DNA of 64,000 nucleotides from JARRQJ01 sp037381915 (lineage in GTDB: Bacteria > Pseudomonadota > Gammaproteobacteria > DRLM01): NCBI GenBank assembly GCA_037381915.1, contig JARRQJ010000002.1, forward strand, positions 62,001 through 126,000, given 5' to 3'. Positions 41,450-50,300 of this stretch are shown here, one piece after another. The notes under the pieces were generated by a model. That model saw only the letters and a list, made by a program, of their open reading frames with translations, was not told where the DNA came from and searched no databases. The first letter of the stretch is position 1, and every line of letters begins with the position of its first letter. Position numbers and translations under genes: made by a program.

Positions 41450-42217
41450 ATGGCAGTGACACAACAGGACATCACCCTCAAACGCGCCGCGCACCAGGGC
41501 CGGCGTCCGGGTTTTTTCGGCACCCTGCGCGAGGATATCGCCTGCGTCTTCCGGCGTGATCCCGCCGCGCGCACCCGTTTCGAGGTACTGAGCACTTATC
41601 CGGGCGTGCATGCCCTCTTGACATACCGCATCGCCAACCCCCTGTGGCGGCGCAACTGGCGCTACAGCGCACGCTTTCTCAGTTTCATCGCGCGCATGCT
41701 TACCCAGATCGACATCCATCCCGGCGCCACCATCGGCCGCCGCCTGTTCATCGATCACGGCTGCGGCGTGGTGATCGGCGAAACCGCGGAGATCGGCGAC
41801 GACGTCACCCTCTATCACGGTGTGACCCTGGGCGGGGTGTCGTGGAATCCGGGCAAACGTCATCCGACTTTGGACGATGGCGTGGTGGTAGGCGCCGGAG
41901 CCAAGATCCTCGGGCCGATCACCGTGGCGAAGAATGCGCGCGTCGGCGCCAACTCGGTGGTTATCCAGGACGTGCCGGACGGCATGACCGTGGTCGGCAT
42001 ACCCGGCCGGGTGGTGCTGCCGCTCACTGCGCGCCGTATCACCGAACAGGGAATCGATCTCGATCACCATCTGATGCCCGATCCGGTGGGCAAGGCCATC
42101 GCCTGCCTGCTTGATCGTATCGATTTTCTGGAGGCGCGCCTCGGCATCGAGGCACCGGCCGACAGCGCCGCCGATCATCGTGATTGCGATACCTGTATGG
42201 ACATCTGCGAGAAATGA
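41450..42217 (+). CDS. cysE: Serine O-acetyltransferase CysE, with Cys-rich tail
   Basis: 255 aa. N-terminal helical part, then the left-handed beta-helix hexapeptide domain (IHPGATIGRRLFIDHGCGVVIGETAEIGDDVTLYHGVTLGG) with catalytic His in DHG and YHG. Makes O-acetylserine for cysteine, the sulfur source for NifS/IscS. The C-terminus ends HRDCDTCMDICEK, three Cys in nine residues, absent from housekeeping CysE. AGGA before the ATG. Confidence 0.93.
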   Translation: MAVTQQDITLKRAAHQGRRPGFFGTLREDIACVFRRDPAARTRFEVLSTYPGVHALLTYRIANPLWRRNWRYSARFLSFIARMLTQIDIHPGATIGRRLFIDHGCGVVIGETAEIGDDVTLYHGVTLGGVSWNPGKRHPTLDDGVVVGAGAKILGPITVAKNARVGANSVVIQDVPDGMTVVGIPGRVVLPLTARRITEQGIDLDHHLMPDPVGKAIACLLDRIDFLEARLGIEAPADSAADHRDCDTCMDICEK

Positions 42218-42218
42218 C

Positions 42219-42566
42219 ATGAGCGACTTGATGAGAAAACTGGCCTCCTTCTCCCAGGCCGAGGAGTTCTTCGAATTCCTGGACGTACCCTACGAACGCA
42301 CGGTGCTAAACGTCAACCGCCTGCATATCCTCAAGCGCTTTCATCAGTATCTGCGCACCACCGCCGGTCTGGAAGATCTGAACGAGTACGAGGAACGGTT
42401 CATGTGCCGCGAGTTGTTGACCCGTGCCTATGACGATTTCGTACGTTCCACGCCCGCCCAGGAAAAGGTATTCAAGGTATTTCAGGATGCCGAAGGCGGT
42501 CATGTCACTCTGGACAATGTACGCGCCGCCCTGCGGGAAAGAAAATCGGGAGATACTCATGCATAG
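42219..42566 (+). CDS. nifW: NifW, nitrogenase stabilising/protective protein
   Basis: 115 aa. LASFSQAEEFFEFLDVPYERTVLNVNRLHILKRFHQYL is the NifW signature. Thought to help MoFe protein maturation or oxygen protection. ATG is 1 bp after the cysE stop; its own stop overlaps fixA by 8 bp. Confidence 0.94.
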   Translation: MSDLMRKLASFSQAEEFFEFLDVPYERTVLNVNRLHILKRFHQYLRTTAGLEDLNEYEERFMCRELLTRAYDDFVRSTPAQEKVFKVFQDAEGGHVTLDNVRAALRERKSGDTHA

Positions 42567-43395
42567 CGTGGTGTGCATCAAGCAGGTACCCGACAGCAGC
42601 CAGATCCGGGTGCATCCGGTGACCAATACCATCATGCGCCAGGGGGTCCCGGCCATCATCAATCCCTACGATCTTTATTCCCTGGAAGAGGCCATGCGTC
42701 TCAAGGACCGCTTCGGTGGCCGCGTGACGCTATTGTGCATGGGCCCGCCCCAAGCCGAGGCGGCGTTGCGCAAGGGCCTGTCCTACGGCGCGGACGACGC
42801 CGTTTTAATCACCGACCGGGCCTTCGCCGGGTCGGACACCCTGGCCACCTCTTTCGCTCTGGCGTCGGCCATCCGCCAGATCCAAAAGGACATGCCGGTG
42901 GACTTGGTATTCACCGGCAAACAAACCATCGACGGCGACACCGCACAGGTCGGGCCGGGCGTGGCCAAGCGATTAGGGATGCAACTGCTGACCTACGTCT
43001 CCAAGATCGACACTGTGGATGTGGACAAGCATAAGATCGTGGTGCAGCGCCGCGCCGAAGGCGGCGTGCAAGTATTGAGCACGCGCCTCCCCTGTCTGAT
43101 CACTACCCTGGAAGGTATCAACGAGATCCGCTACGCCACCATGGCTAATATGTTCCGGGCCGCGCGCCACCCCCTCAAGCGCTGGGACAGCAAGGCGGCG
43201 GGCATCGAGGACCCTGCCAAGATCGGCCTCAAGGGTTCGCCGACCATCGTCAGCAAGGTGTTCGCGCCGCAACCCAAGTCGCAGAAAGCGGAGATGATCG
43301 ACTGCGAGGGACGGCGGCCTCACGACTTGGGGGTAACCATGGTTACTAAGTTGTTCACCCATAGGCCCGATTTGCGCAAATCGATCCAGTCTTGA
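42559..43395 (+). CDS. fixA: FixA, electron-transfer flavoprotein beta subunit
   Basis: 278 aa. VVCIKQVPDSSQIRVHP at the N-terminus and the ETF-beta signature around VDLVFTGKQTIDGDTAQVGPGVAKRLG. Part of the FixABCX complex that bifurcates electrons from NADH to quinone and to a low-potential ferredoxin/flavodoxin for nitrogenase. Overlaps nifW, so coupled. Confidence 0.95.
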   Translation: MHSVVCIKQVPDSSQIRVHPVTNTIMRQGVPAIINPYDLYSLEEAMRLKDRFGGRVTLLCMGPPQAEAALRKGLSYGADDAVLITDRAFAGSDTLATSFALASAIRQIQKDMPVDLVFTGKQTIDGDTAQVGPGVAKRLGMQLLTYVSKIDTVDVDKHKIVVQRRAEGGVQVLSTRLPCLITTLEGINEIRYATMANMFRAARHPLKRWDSKAAGIEDPAKIGLKGSPTIVSKVFAPQPKSQKAEMIDCEGRRPHDLGVTMVTKLFTHRPDLRKSIQS

Positions 43396-43452
43396 TCGGT
43401 CCTCTCTGGGAATGAGGGTCGGAGTGAAGGCAGCGAATAGAGGTATACATTA

Positions 43453-44547
43453 ATGAGTAACGCACCACAAGCCGCGAAGAAACCCGCCGGGCGCAGGAAG
43501 TTCGAACTCGACCCGCGCCTCGCCTCATACAAGGGCGTTTGGGTATTCGTCGAACTGGAACGCGGCGCGGTGCACCCGGTGTCCTGGGAACTGCTGGGCG
43601 AGGGCCGCAAGCTCGCCGACATGCTGGGGGTCGAACTGGCCGGCGTGGTGATCGGACCGCCGGAGGAAGGCACCCGCCTGGCCTGCCGCGACGCCATGCA
43701 CTACGGTGCCGATCTCTGTTACGTGGTGGAGGATGCGGTGCTGAGCAATTACCGCAACGAATCCTATACCAAGGCCCTCACCGATCTGGTCAACGCCTAC
43801 GAACCGGAAATCTTACTGCTGGGCGCCACGACCTTGGGCCGCGATCTCGCCGGCAGCGTGGCCACCACCCTGCAGACCGGCCTCACCGCCGATTGCACCG
43901 AACTCAACATCGACATGGACAACCGCAGCCTGGCGGCGACCCGTCCCACCTTCGGCGGCAGCCTGCTGTGCACCATCGTCACCTTGAACTACCGCCCGCA
44001 GATGGCCACGGTCCGGCCGCGGGTGATGCACATGCCCGAGCGCGACGAGACGCGCCAAGGGCGCATCGTCGAACATGCGCTCAACATGATCGAGACCGAC
44101 ATCATCACCAAGGTCTTGGAATACATCCCGGACAATCTGCAGGACAAACCACAGCTGCCCTTCGCCGACATTATCGTCTCGGGGGGGCGCGGCTTGAAGC
44201 GCCAGGAAAACTTCCAACTTGTCTGGGACCTGGCCAAGGTGCTGGGCGCAGAAGTCGGTGCCACCCGCCCGGTGGTGCAGGCCGGCTGGGTGGACCTGGA
44301 ACGCCAGGTGGGCCAATCGGGCAAGACGGTGCGGCCCAAACTCTACATCGCCGCCGGCATCTCAGGCGCCGTGCAACACCGGGTGGGCATGGAGGCGTCG
44401 GACGTGATCATCGCCATCAACGAAGACCCCAACGCGCCCATTTTTGATTTCGCCACCTACGGCATCGTGGGCAACGCCATGCAGATCCTGCCCGCGTTGA
44501 CCGAGGCTTTCCGCCAACAACTGGCCGTGGCCAAGCTTGCGGGTTGA
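43453..44547 (+). CDS. fixB: FixB, electron-transfer flavoprotein alpha subunit
   Basis: 364 aa. The C-terminal FAD domain is clear: ADIIVSGGRGLKRQENFQLVWDLAKVLGAEVGATRPVVQAGWV and KLYIAAGISGAVQHRVGMEASDVIIAINEDPNAPIF. The N-terminal extension (PQAAKKPAGRRKFELDPRLASYKGVWVFVE) is typical of FixB. The 57 bp fixA-fixB gap contains a CTCTCTGGGAATGAGGG remnant of the CTCCC repeat. Confidence 0.95.
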   Translation: MSNAPQAAKKPAGRRKFELDPRLASYKGVWVFVELERGAVHPVSWELLGEGRKLADMLGVELAGVVIGPPEEGTRLACRDAMHYGADLCYVVEDAVLSNYRNESYTKALTDLVNAYEPEILLLGATTLGRDLAGSVATTLQTGLTADCTELNIDMDNRSLAATRPTFGGSLLCTIVTLNYRPQMATVRPRVMHMPERDETRQGRIVEHALNMIETDIITKVLEYIPDNLQDKPQLPFADIIVSGGRGLKRQENFQLVWDLAKVLGAEVGATRPVVQAGWVDLERQVGQSGKTVRPKLYIAAGISGAVQHRVGMEASDVIIAINEDPNAPIFDFATYGIVGNAMQILPALTEAFRQQLAVAKLAG

Positions 44548-44568
44548 TCCCCGCCGAAGGAGATAGAC

Positions 44569-45867
44569 ATGGCTGAAAAATTCGATGCAATCGTGGTGGG
44601 CGCAGGGCCCGCGGGCAACGCCGCCGCCTACACCATGGCCAAGGCGGGGCTCAAGGTGCTGCAACTGGAGCGCGGCGAATATCCCGGTTCCAAGAACGTG
44701 CAGGGCGCCATTCTCTATTCCGACGCCTTGGAACAGATTATCCCCGATTTCCGCGAGGATGCGCCGCTGGAGCGTCATCTCATCGAACAGCGGGTGTGGG
44801 TGCTGGACGACGAGTCCTACGTGGGCAGCCACTACCGTTCCAACGAATTCAACAAGGAACCCTACAATCGCTACACCATCATTCGCGCCCAGTTCGACAA
44901 ATGGTTCTCGAAGCGGGTGCAGGACGCCGGTGCCCTGCTGATCTGCGAGACTACGGTACGCGAATTGCTGTTGGACGGCGACCGGGTGATCGGCGTGCAG
45001 ACCGACCGTGAGGGTGGTTCGATCTACGCCGACGTGGTGATCCTCGCCGATGGCGTCAATTCGTTTCTAGCTAAAAAGGCCGGCTTCCATCCTGAACTCA
45101 AGCCGCGCGACGTGGCGCTGGCGGTGAAAGAGATCCACTTCCTGCCTGAAGAAACCATCGCGAGCCGCTTCAATGTCAAGGCCGACGAAGGCGTGGTGAT
45201 CGAGATGGCGGGCAAGATCACCCAAGGCATGGTCGGCACCGGCTTTCTCTACACAAATCGCGAATCCCTGACCCTGGGTGTGGGCTGCCTGCTCTCCGAC
45301 TTCAAAAAGATGGGGATCTCCCCTTACACGCTGCTGGAACGCATGAAGGCGCATCCGGCCATCGCCCCGCTCATAGAGGGCGGCGAGATGAAGGAATACT
45401 GCGCCCACCTCATCCCCGAGGGCGGCTACAACGCCATGCCGCCCCTGTACGGCGACGGCTGGATGATCGTCGGCGACGCGGGCATGTTCGTCAACAGCGC
45501 CCACCGCGAGGGCTCGAACCTGGCCATGACCACCGGGCGCCTGGCGGCAGAGACCGTAATCGATCTGGCGCAAGCGGGGATGGCGATGAACAAGCGGAAT
45601 CTGGCGGTCTACCGCCACAAGCTCGACACTACCTTCGTGATGAAGGACCTGAAAAAGTACAAGGACATGCCGGCGGTGCTGGAAAAGAACCAGCAATTCT
45701 TCACCGAGTATCCGGAACTGCTCAGCGGCGCGGCGCACACCCTGGTCACCGTCGACGGCGTCGACAAGAAGACCAAGGAACGCCGCATCCGCAAGAACTT
45801 CCTGCGCAAGCGCTCGCCCTTCGGCCTGTTGAGCGACGCCTTCAAATTATGGAGGGCCTTCGAATGA
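44569..45867 (+). CDS. fixC: FixC, ETF-quinone oxidoreductase-like flavoprotein
   Basis: 432 aa. FAD-binding GxGxxG in AIVVGAGPAGNAAAYTMAKAGL, later GDAGMFVNSAHREGSNLAMTTGRLAAE, and C-terminal QTFRKNFLR-like RRIRKNFLRKRSPFG. Passes electrons from FixAB toward quinone. GGAG upstream; ends overlapping fixX (ATGA). Confidence 0.95.
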   Translation: MAEKFDAIVVGAGPAGNAAAYTMAKAGLKVLQLERGEYPGSKNVQGAILYSDALEQIIPDFREDAPLERHLIEQRVWVLDDESYVGSHYRSNEFNKEPYNRYTIIRAQFDKWFSKRVQDAGALLICETTVRELLLDGDRVIGVQTDREGGSIYADVVILADGVNSFLAKKAGFHPELKPRDVALAVKEIHFLPEETIASRFNVKADEGVVIEMAGKITQGMVGTGFLYTNRESLTLGVGCLLSDFKKMGISPYTLLERMKAHPAIAPLIEGGEMKEYCAHLIPEGGYNAMPPLYGDGWMIVGDAGMFVNSAHREGSNLAMTTGRLAAETVIDLAQAGMAMNKRNLAVYRHKLDTTFVMKDLKKYKDMPAVLEKNQQFFTEYPELLSGAAHTLVTVDGVDKKTKERRIRKNFLRKRSPFGLLSDAFKLWRAFE

Positions 45868-46178
45868 TCAATACCCAATCCCCCCCGGGGGGCATAAAGG
45901 TCGAGGAAAAGCTCTTTCAGAACCGCTACCGCGTGGACAGCGGCCGGCCGCATATCGAGATCACCAATCCCGACATCTGCGCCGCCCAGTGCAAGGACAA
46001 GGCCTGCACCTACTGTTGTCCCGCGGCCTGCTACACCGAGGAGGGTGATGGTCGCGTCACACTGATCACCGATGGCTGCCTGGAATGCGGCACCTGCCGG
46101 ATTATCTGCGCCGAACATCAGAACGTGGAATGGGAGTATCCGCGGGGCGGCTACGGTATTTTATTCAAGTTTGGTTAA
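45864..46178 (+). CDS. fixX: FixX, ferredoxin-like subunit
   Basis: 104 aa. Fe-S motifs CAAQCKDKACTYCCPAACY and CLECGTCRIIC give the [4Fe-4S] ligands. Couples to FixC. GGYGILFKFG at the C-terminus is family-typical. ATG overlaps the fixC stop. Confidence 0.95.
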   Translation: MINTQSPPGGIKVEEKLFQNRYRVDSGRPHIEITNPDICAAQCKDKACTYCCPAACYTEEGDGRVTLITDGCLECGTCRIICAEHQNVEWEYPRGGYGILFKFG

Positions 46179-46247
46179 ACGGCCCTTTGCTCCGAGACAG
46201 CGGGAAATCACTCGTCATTGAGGTTTTTGAAGATTTAGGACTAGAGC

Positions 46248-46574
46248 ATGGCAAAACCACAAAAACACGTCTTCGTCTGTGCGCAAACCCGTCCGCCGGG
46301 GCACCCACGCGGCTCGTGCGCGAACAACGGCAGTCAGCAATTGTTGCAAAGTTTCTGGCAGGAACTGCAGCAACGCAACCTGTTCGATACCATCTCCATT
46401 ACCTATTCCGGTTGCATCGGCCCCTGCGATAACGGCCCCAACGTGGTGGTCTATCCCGAGGGGGTATTGTACTGCGGCGTGACTAAGGAAGACGTTCCGG
46501 TGATCTTTGATGAACACTTGATAGGCGGCACACCCGTCGCCAGGCTGCTCCCGCCAGCGGGGGTATGGGATTGA
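46248..46574 (+). CDS. Thioredoxin-like [2Fe-2S] ferredoxin
   Basis: 108 aa. HVFVCAQTRPPGHPRGSCANNGSQ (C-x11-12-C) and ITYSGCIGPCDNGPNVVVYPEGVLY (C-x3-C) are the four ligands of thioredoxin-like [2Fe-2S] ferredoxins known from Azotobacter and Clostridium nif loci. Its stop overlaps the next gene by 10 bp. Confidence 0.9.
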   Translation: MAKPQKHVFVCAQTRPPGHPRGSCANNGSQQLLQSFWQELQQRNLFDTISITYSGCIGPCDNGPNVVVYPEGVLYCGVTKEDVPVIFDEHLIGGTPVARLLPPAGVWD

Positions 46575-47080
46575 ACGTCTCAACGGTCAATATGATGGAG
46601 CATTCCGTACGCTTCGGGGGGACGGTACCGCACGATGTGGAGCTGCGCCTGAGCATGGCCGCCGCGACGTACCGCGACGCCAAGACCGCGGAAGTGTTGT
46701 TGCTGGACGCGCAAGCCCTCGATCCCACCTGCCTTCCGGTGTATTTCGCCCTGTACAAGTTTTACTTCTACAGGTCGCGCCTCGCCGAGGCGGAACACAT
46801 CACGCTGCAGGCGCTGGCGGCCGCCGCCCGCCAGGCCGGGTTTTCCGAGGAATGGCAGCAGCTCACCCTCCAATCCGCCGACTGGGCGGCGACCGACGGG
46901 CCGCAACATTTTTTTCTATTCAGTCTCAAGGCGCTTGCCTTCATCCGTCTGCGCCTCGGGCGCACGGCCGACGCGCGGGCGATCCTCGCCAAACTAGCGG
47001 AACTCGATCCCGGCGACACGGTAGGGGCTTCGGTCATCCGTGCCTTGGAAGCGGCCACCGCGGGGAAGCAGGCACCATGA
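46565..47080 (+). CDS. TPR-like protein, nif-associated (paralogue of the gene at 22920)
   Basis: 171 aa of helix pairs: ELRLSMAAATYRDAKTAEVLLLDAQALDPTCLPVYFALYKFYFYRSRLAEAE and FFLFSLKALAFIRLRLGRTADARAILAKLAELDPGDTVGASVIRAL. LYKFYFYRSRL and LFSLKALAFIRLRLG align with the protein encoded near nifB. Last gene of the nifV-fix unit. The start overlaps the ferredoxin gene; later ATGs are possible. Confidence 0.78.
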   Translation: MGLNVSTVNMMEHSVRFGGTVPHDVELRLSMAAATYRDAKTAEVLLLDAQALDPTCLPVYFALYKFYFYRSRLAEAEHITLQALAAAARQAGFSEEWQQLTLQSADWAATDGPQHFFLFSLKALAFIRLRLGRTADARAILAKLAELDPGDTVGASVIRALEAATAGKQAP

Positions 47081-47179
47081 GCCACCTGGACCGGCATAGC
47101 GCACGCCCGGGGTGGGTGGCAGCGCGGTCGGGCGCCCTGATCGCCGCACCCCATAACATCATGTATTTTTTGCACCTTG

Positions 47180-47203
47180 CGCTGTATATTTGGTTATATA
47201 GCG
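47180..47203. promoter_or_regulatory. ModE operator upstream of modE
   Basis: CGCTGTAT-ATTTGGTT-ATATAGCG: 8-8-8 dyad with one mismatch between arms, the same layout as the E. coli modA operator (CGTTATAT-N8-ACATAACG). Its end is 20 bp before the modE ATG, suggesting Mo-dependent autoregulation. Confidence 0.82.
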
Positions 47204-47223
47204 CTATCCGAGGATGTCAGGCG

Positions 47224-48039
47224 ATGTCTCATTCCAAAAGGCTCAAGGTTAACGGCGGCATCTGGCTGGGACATGGCGACCGCCCCCTGCTCGGCGACGA
47301 GCGCATCGGGCTCCTGGTGGAAATAGGCAACACCGGATCGATCACGCGCGCCGCCAAGGCATGCAAGATGAGTTACAAAAAGGCCTGGGACACGGTCAAC
47401 GAGATGAACAATCTATCCGAGCAGCCGCTGGTCGCGAGCGCGGTGGGGGGCCGGGGCGGCGGCGGCGCCCAGCTGACCGAGGCCGCGCACAAGCTCATCG
47501 CGGTCTACCGCCAAGTGGACGAACAGCATCAACACTTTCTCGCGGCAGCCAGCGCGGACATCGAGGATTTTGACGACTACTACCCCCTGATCAGGAGGCT
47601 GTCCATGAAGAGCAGTGCACGCAATCAGTTCTTCGGCACCATCACGCGCATCCAGCGCGGGGCGGTCAACGCCGAGGTGCAGTTGCAGCTCAATCCCAGC
47701 GTGCATATCGTCGCCACCATCACTCTCGAGAGCGTGGACGGCCTCGGCCTGCGAGTGAGCGGGGGGGCGTGGGCACTGGTGAAGGCGTCGTGGGTACTCA
47801 TCGCCCGTGCCGATCAGGATCCCAGGTTCAGGCTGGGCGTGCGCAACTGCCTGTGCGGTGAGGTGACGCGCATCGTGCCGGGCGCCGTCAACAGCGAAGT
47901 GGAGGTGATACTGCCCGGCGGCACCACCGTCGCCGCCATTGTCACCAACGACAGCGTGGCGGACCTCGGCCTGGAAACCGGCCTGCCGGCCTGCGCCATC
48001 TTCAAGGCATCCAGCGTGATTCTGGGGGTGAATACCTGA
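47224..48039 (+). CDS. modE: Molybdate-responsive regulator ModE
   Basis: 271 aa. N-terminal winged HTH (DERIGLLVEIGNTGSITRAAKACKMSYKKAWDTVNEMNNLS) and two C-terminal TOBE/Mop domains that bind molybdate: SARNQFFGTITRIQRGAVNAEVQLQL and GVRNCLCGEVTRIVPGAVNSEVEVIL. The ATG at MSHSKRLKV is chosen because the operator occupies the DNA just upstream. Represses mod genes when Mo is sufficient. Confidence 0.95.
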   Translation: MSHSKRLKVNGGIWLGHGDRPLLGDERIGLLVEIGNTGSITRAAKACKMSYKKAWDTVNEMNNLSEQPLVASAVGGRGGGGAQLTEAAHKLIAVYRQVDEQHQHFLAAASADIEDFDDYYPLIRRLSMKSSARNQFFGTITRIQRGAVNAEVQLQLNPSVHIVATITLESVDGLGLRVSGGAWALVKASWVLIARADQDPRFRLGVRNCLCGEVTRIVPGAVNSEVEVILPGGTTVAAIVTNDSVADLGLETGLPACAIFKASSVILGVNT

Positions 48040-48074
48040 GCGGGATCCCGGTTGGCGGATGTTGCCGGGCCTTG

Positions 48075-48098
48075 CGTTATATAGCGATTTATACAGCG
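48075..48098. promoter_or_regulatory. ModE operator upstream of the yezD-porin-modABC unit
   Basis: CGTTATAT-AGCGATTT-ATACAGCG: 8-8-8 dyad, arms agreeing at 6 of 8 positions, left arm identical to the E. coli modA operator half. It precedes the next start codon by 60 bp. Confidence 0.8.
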
Positions 48099-48157
48099 TA
48101 CGGCACCCGCACCAGGCGCCGATCAGTTGGGGCATTTTTTGGAACAGAGGATTCATC

Positions 48158-48343
48158 ATGTCAAAAACCGTCTTGCCGCAGCCGCTCTCCGCGCCCGACC
48201 ACGAGCGCGTACTCAAGTATATCGCGAACGCCATGCAATCGATCCGCTATGGCTCCGTGGAACTGGTGATCCATGATGGACAGGTGGTGCAGGTCGAAAC
48301 CCGGCAAAAACGCCGCTTCGATTCACAGGCGCGCGGCAAGTGA
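48158..48343 (+). CDS. YezD-family (DUF2292) small protein
   Basis: 61 aa. HERVLKYIANAMQSIRYGSVELVIHDGQVVQVETRQKRRF is the DUF2292/YezD domain. Such genes are often next to sulfate or molybdate uptake genes. First gene after the second ModE operator. GGAACAGAGG upstream. Confidence 0.82.
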   Translation: MSKTVLPQPLSAPDHERVLKYIANAMQSIRYGSVELVIHDGQVVQVETRQKRRFDSQARGK

Positions 48344-48466
48344 ATCCGCATCATTGTTGAGACGAACCAACCGGACAACCGACGTTCAATGCAAAAAGAC
48401 ACGATCCTAAGTTCAGCGCTCAGACCGGGCCGCCGGAAGTTCGCCCCAATTGATGAGGCATACGAC

Positions 48467-49522
48467 ATGAAACAGGCCCATTACATGCTCACGCTCGCAC
48501 TGGGCGCGGGCGGACCTGCGGCCGCTGACTTCGCGCACGGCGCGCCCACCCTTTACGGACAGCTCAATCTCTCCTTCGACCATCTCGACAACGGCACCGA
48601 CAGTGCGCTCAATCTCTCCAGTAATTCAAGCTGGCTCGGCGTCAAGGGTGAGATCCACACCGACAGCGGCGTGACGGGAATGTATCAAATCGAATCGGAG
48701 GTCAACGCCGACACGGGCTCGACCTCGGCCAACGGCACCGCCTTCGCCAGCCGCGACAGCTTCGTGGGACTGCAAGGCGGTTTCGGCATGTTGCGTCTCG
48801 GGCGTTTCGACACCCCGGTAAAATCCATCGGCCGGCAGGTAGGCCTATTCAAAAATCAGGTGGGCGATGCACGCAACCTGACCCGCGGCAGCCACGCCGA
48901 CGCCAAGTTCGACGAGCGCCCCAACAACAGCATCGGTTACGCGTCGCCGCCCCTATCCGGGTTAAGGGCACTGCTACAGTATTCCACTAACACCGACAGC
49001 GCCGCTGCAGCCAACAACGACCAGAATCTGATCAGCGTCGCGGTGGACTACGCCCAAGGGCCAGCATTCGTCGGGCTCGGCTACGAGCAGCACGGCTACG
49101 TGTCGACCGCCGCATCGCCGATCGCGGGCAGCGACCCGTCCGTGATACGCCTCGCCGGCTCTTATACCCTTACCGGATGGCGCTTCAACGCCTTGTGGCA
49201 AAGCATATCCGGGACGCTGTCGGGCAACGACGAAGACGCCTACGGCATTGGAGCGCGCTACACCGCTGATGCCTGGACCTTCAAGACCCAGGCCTACCGG
49301 CTCAACGCGAACAGCGCCGAAAGGGATGCGACACTACTGGCGGTCGGCACCGAATATGCCCTGCACAAGGAAGTCATCATCTACGCCGACTACGCCACGG
49401 TCGACAACGACGCCCAGCAAACGCTCACGCCTTATAAAGAGGGTCACAGCGACAATCTGGCGGTCAGCGTCGCCGGCAGCACCGCGACCGGCATTTCCCT
49501 GGGCACCGTCGTCAAATTCTGA
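48467..49522 (+). CDS. Outer-membrane porin
   Basis: 351 aa from MKQAHYML. Signal peptide, then APTLYGQLNLSFDHLDN, SSWLGVKGEIHTDSGVTGMYQIESEV, SFVGLQGGFGMLRLGRFDTPVKS and a C-terminal GISLGTVVKF ending in Phe, all typical of 16-strand gram-negative porins. In the mod gene unit it may pass molybdate across the outer membrane. Confidence 0.88.
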   Translation: MKQAHYMLTLALGAGGPAAADFAHGAPTLYGQLNLSFDHLDNGTDSALNLSSNSSWLGVKGEIHTDSGVTGMYQIESEVNADTGSTSANGTAFASRDSFVGLQGGFGMLRLGRFDTPVKSIGRQVGLFKNQVGDARNLTRGSHADAKFDERPNNSIGYASPPLSGLRALLQYSTNTDSAAAANNDQNLISVAVDYAQGPAFVGLGYEQHGYVSTAASPIAGSDPSVIRLAGSYTLTGWRFNALWQSISGTLSGNDEDAYGIGARYTADAWTFKTQAYRLNANSAERDATLLAVGTEYALHKEVIIYADYATVDNDAQQTLTPYKEGHSDNLAVSVAGSTATGISLGTVVKF

Positions 49523-49541
49523 AGGCCGAAAAGGAACGAAC

Positions 49542-50300
49542 ATGAAAAAACTCGGCAGATATTTATGTACGATCGTACTGCTGGCGGCGACGACGCCCGC
49601 CCCGGCGGCAACTCTGACTGTCGCGGTCGCGGCCAACGTCCAGTTCGCCTTCAAGGACCTGCAGACGGCCTTCACCCGGGAGTCAGGCATCGACGTCCAG
49701 TCCGTCATCGGCTCCTCCGGTAAGATTAGCGCGCAGGTGCGCGGCGGCGCCCCCTTCGATATATTCCTCTCCGCCGACATGGGCTATCCCCGAGCGCTGT
49801 ACCGGGAGGGCCTGGCGAGCGGCGCGCCTGTCGTTTACGCCTACGGGACCCTGGTGCTGTGGACCATGAACGATCTCGATCTGACGCCGGGGCTGAAAGT
49901 GTTGGCCGACACCCAGGTGGCCAGAGTCGCCATCGCCAATCCCAAGCTCGCGCCTTACGGTCGCGCGGCGTTGCAGGCGCTGGCGCATTACCGGATCGCC
50001 ACCGCCGTGCGGGGTAAGACGGTGTACGGCGAAAGTGTCTCGCAGGTGAACCAGTACATCTACTCGGGCAACGTCGACGCCGGCTTCACCGCCAAATCGG
50101 TGGTGCTGTCGCCTACCATGCGCGACAAGGGAAAATGGATCGAGGTTCCGCCGGACGGCTACCAGCCCATCGCTCAGGGCGTTGTAATCCTGAAACACGG
50201 CGCAGACAATGCGCTGGCAAACTGCAAGCGCTTCATCCGATTCCTCGCTTCCGCGCCGGCGCGCAAGGTGCTCGCCGATTACGGATACCGCCTGCCATGA
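49542..50300 (+). CDS. modA: Molybdate ABC transporter binding protein ModA
   Basis: 252 aa. Signal peptide ending near APAA, then LTVAVAANVQFAFKDLQTAF, SVIGSSGKISAQVRGGAPFDIFLSADMGYP (oxyanion site) and VNQYIYSGNVDAGFTAKSVV. Periplasmic. AAGGAACG upstream. Overlaps the next gene (ATGA). Confidence 0.95.
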   Translation: MKKLGRYLCTIVLLAATTPAPAATLTVAVAANVQFAFKDLQTAFTRESGIDVQSVIGSSGKISAQVRGGAPFDIFLSADMGYPRALYREGLASGAPVVYAYGTLVLWTMNDLDLTPGLKVLADTQVARVAIANPKLAPYGRAALQALAHYRIATAVRGKTVYGESVSQVNQYIYSGNVDAGFTAKSVVLSPTMRDKGKWIEVPPDGYQPIAQGVVILKHGADNALANCKRFIRFLASAPARKVLADYGYRLP

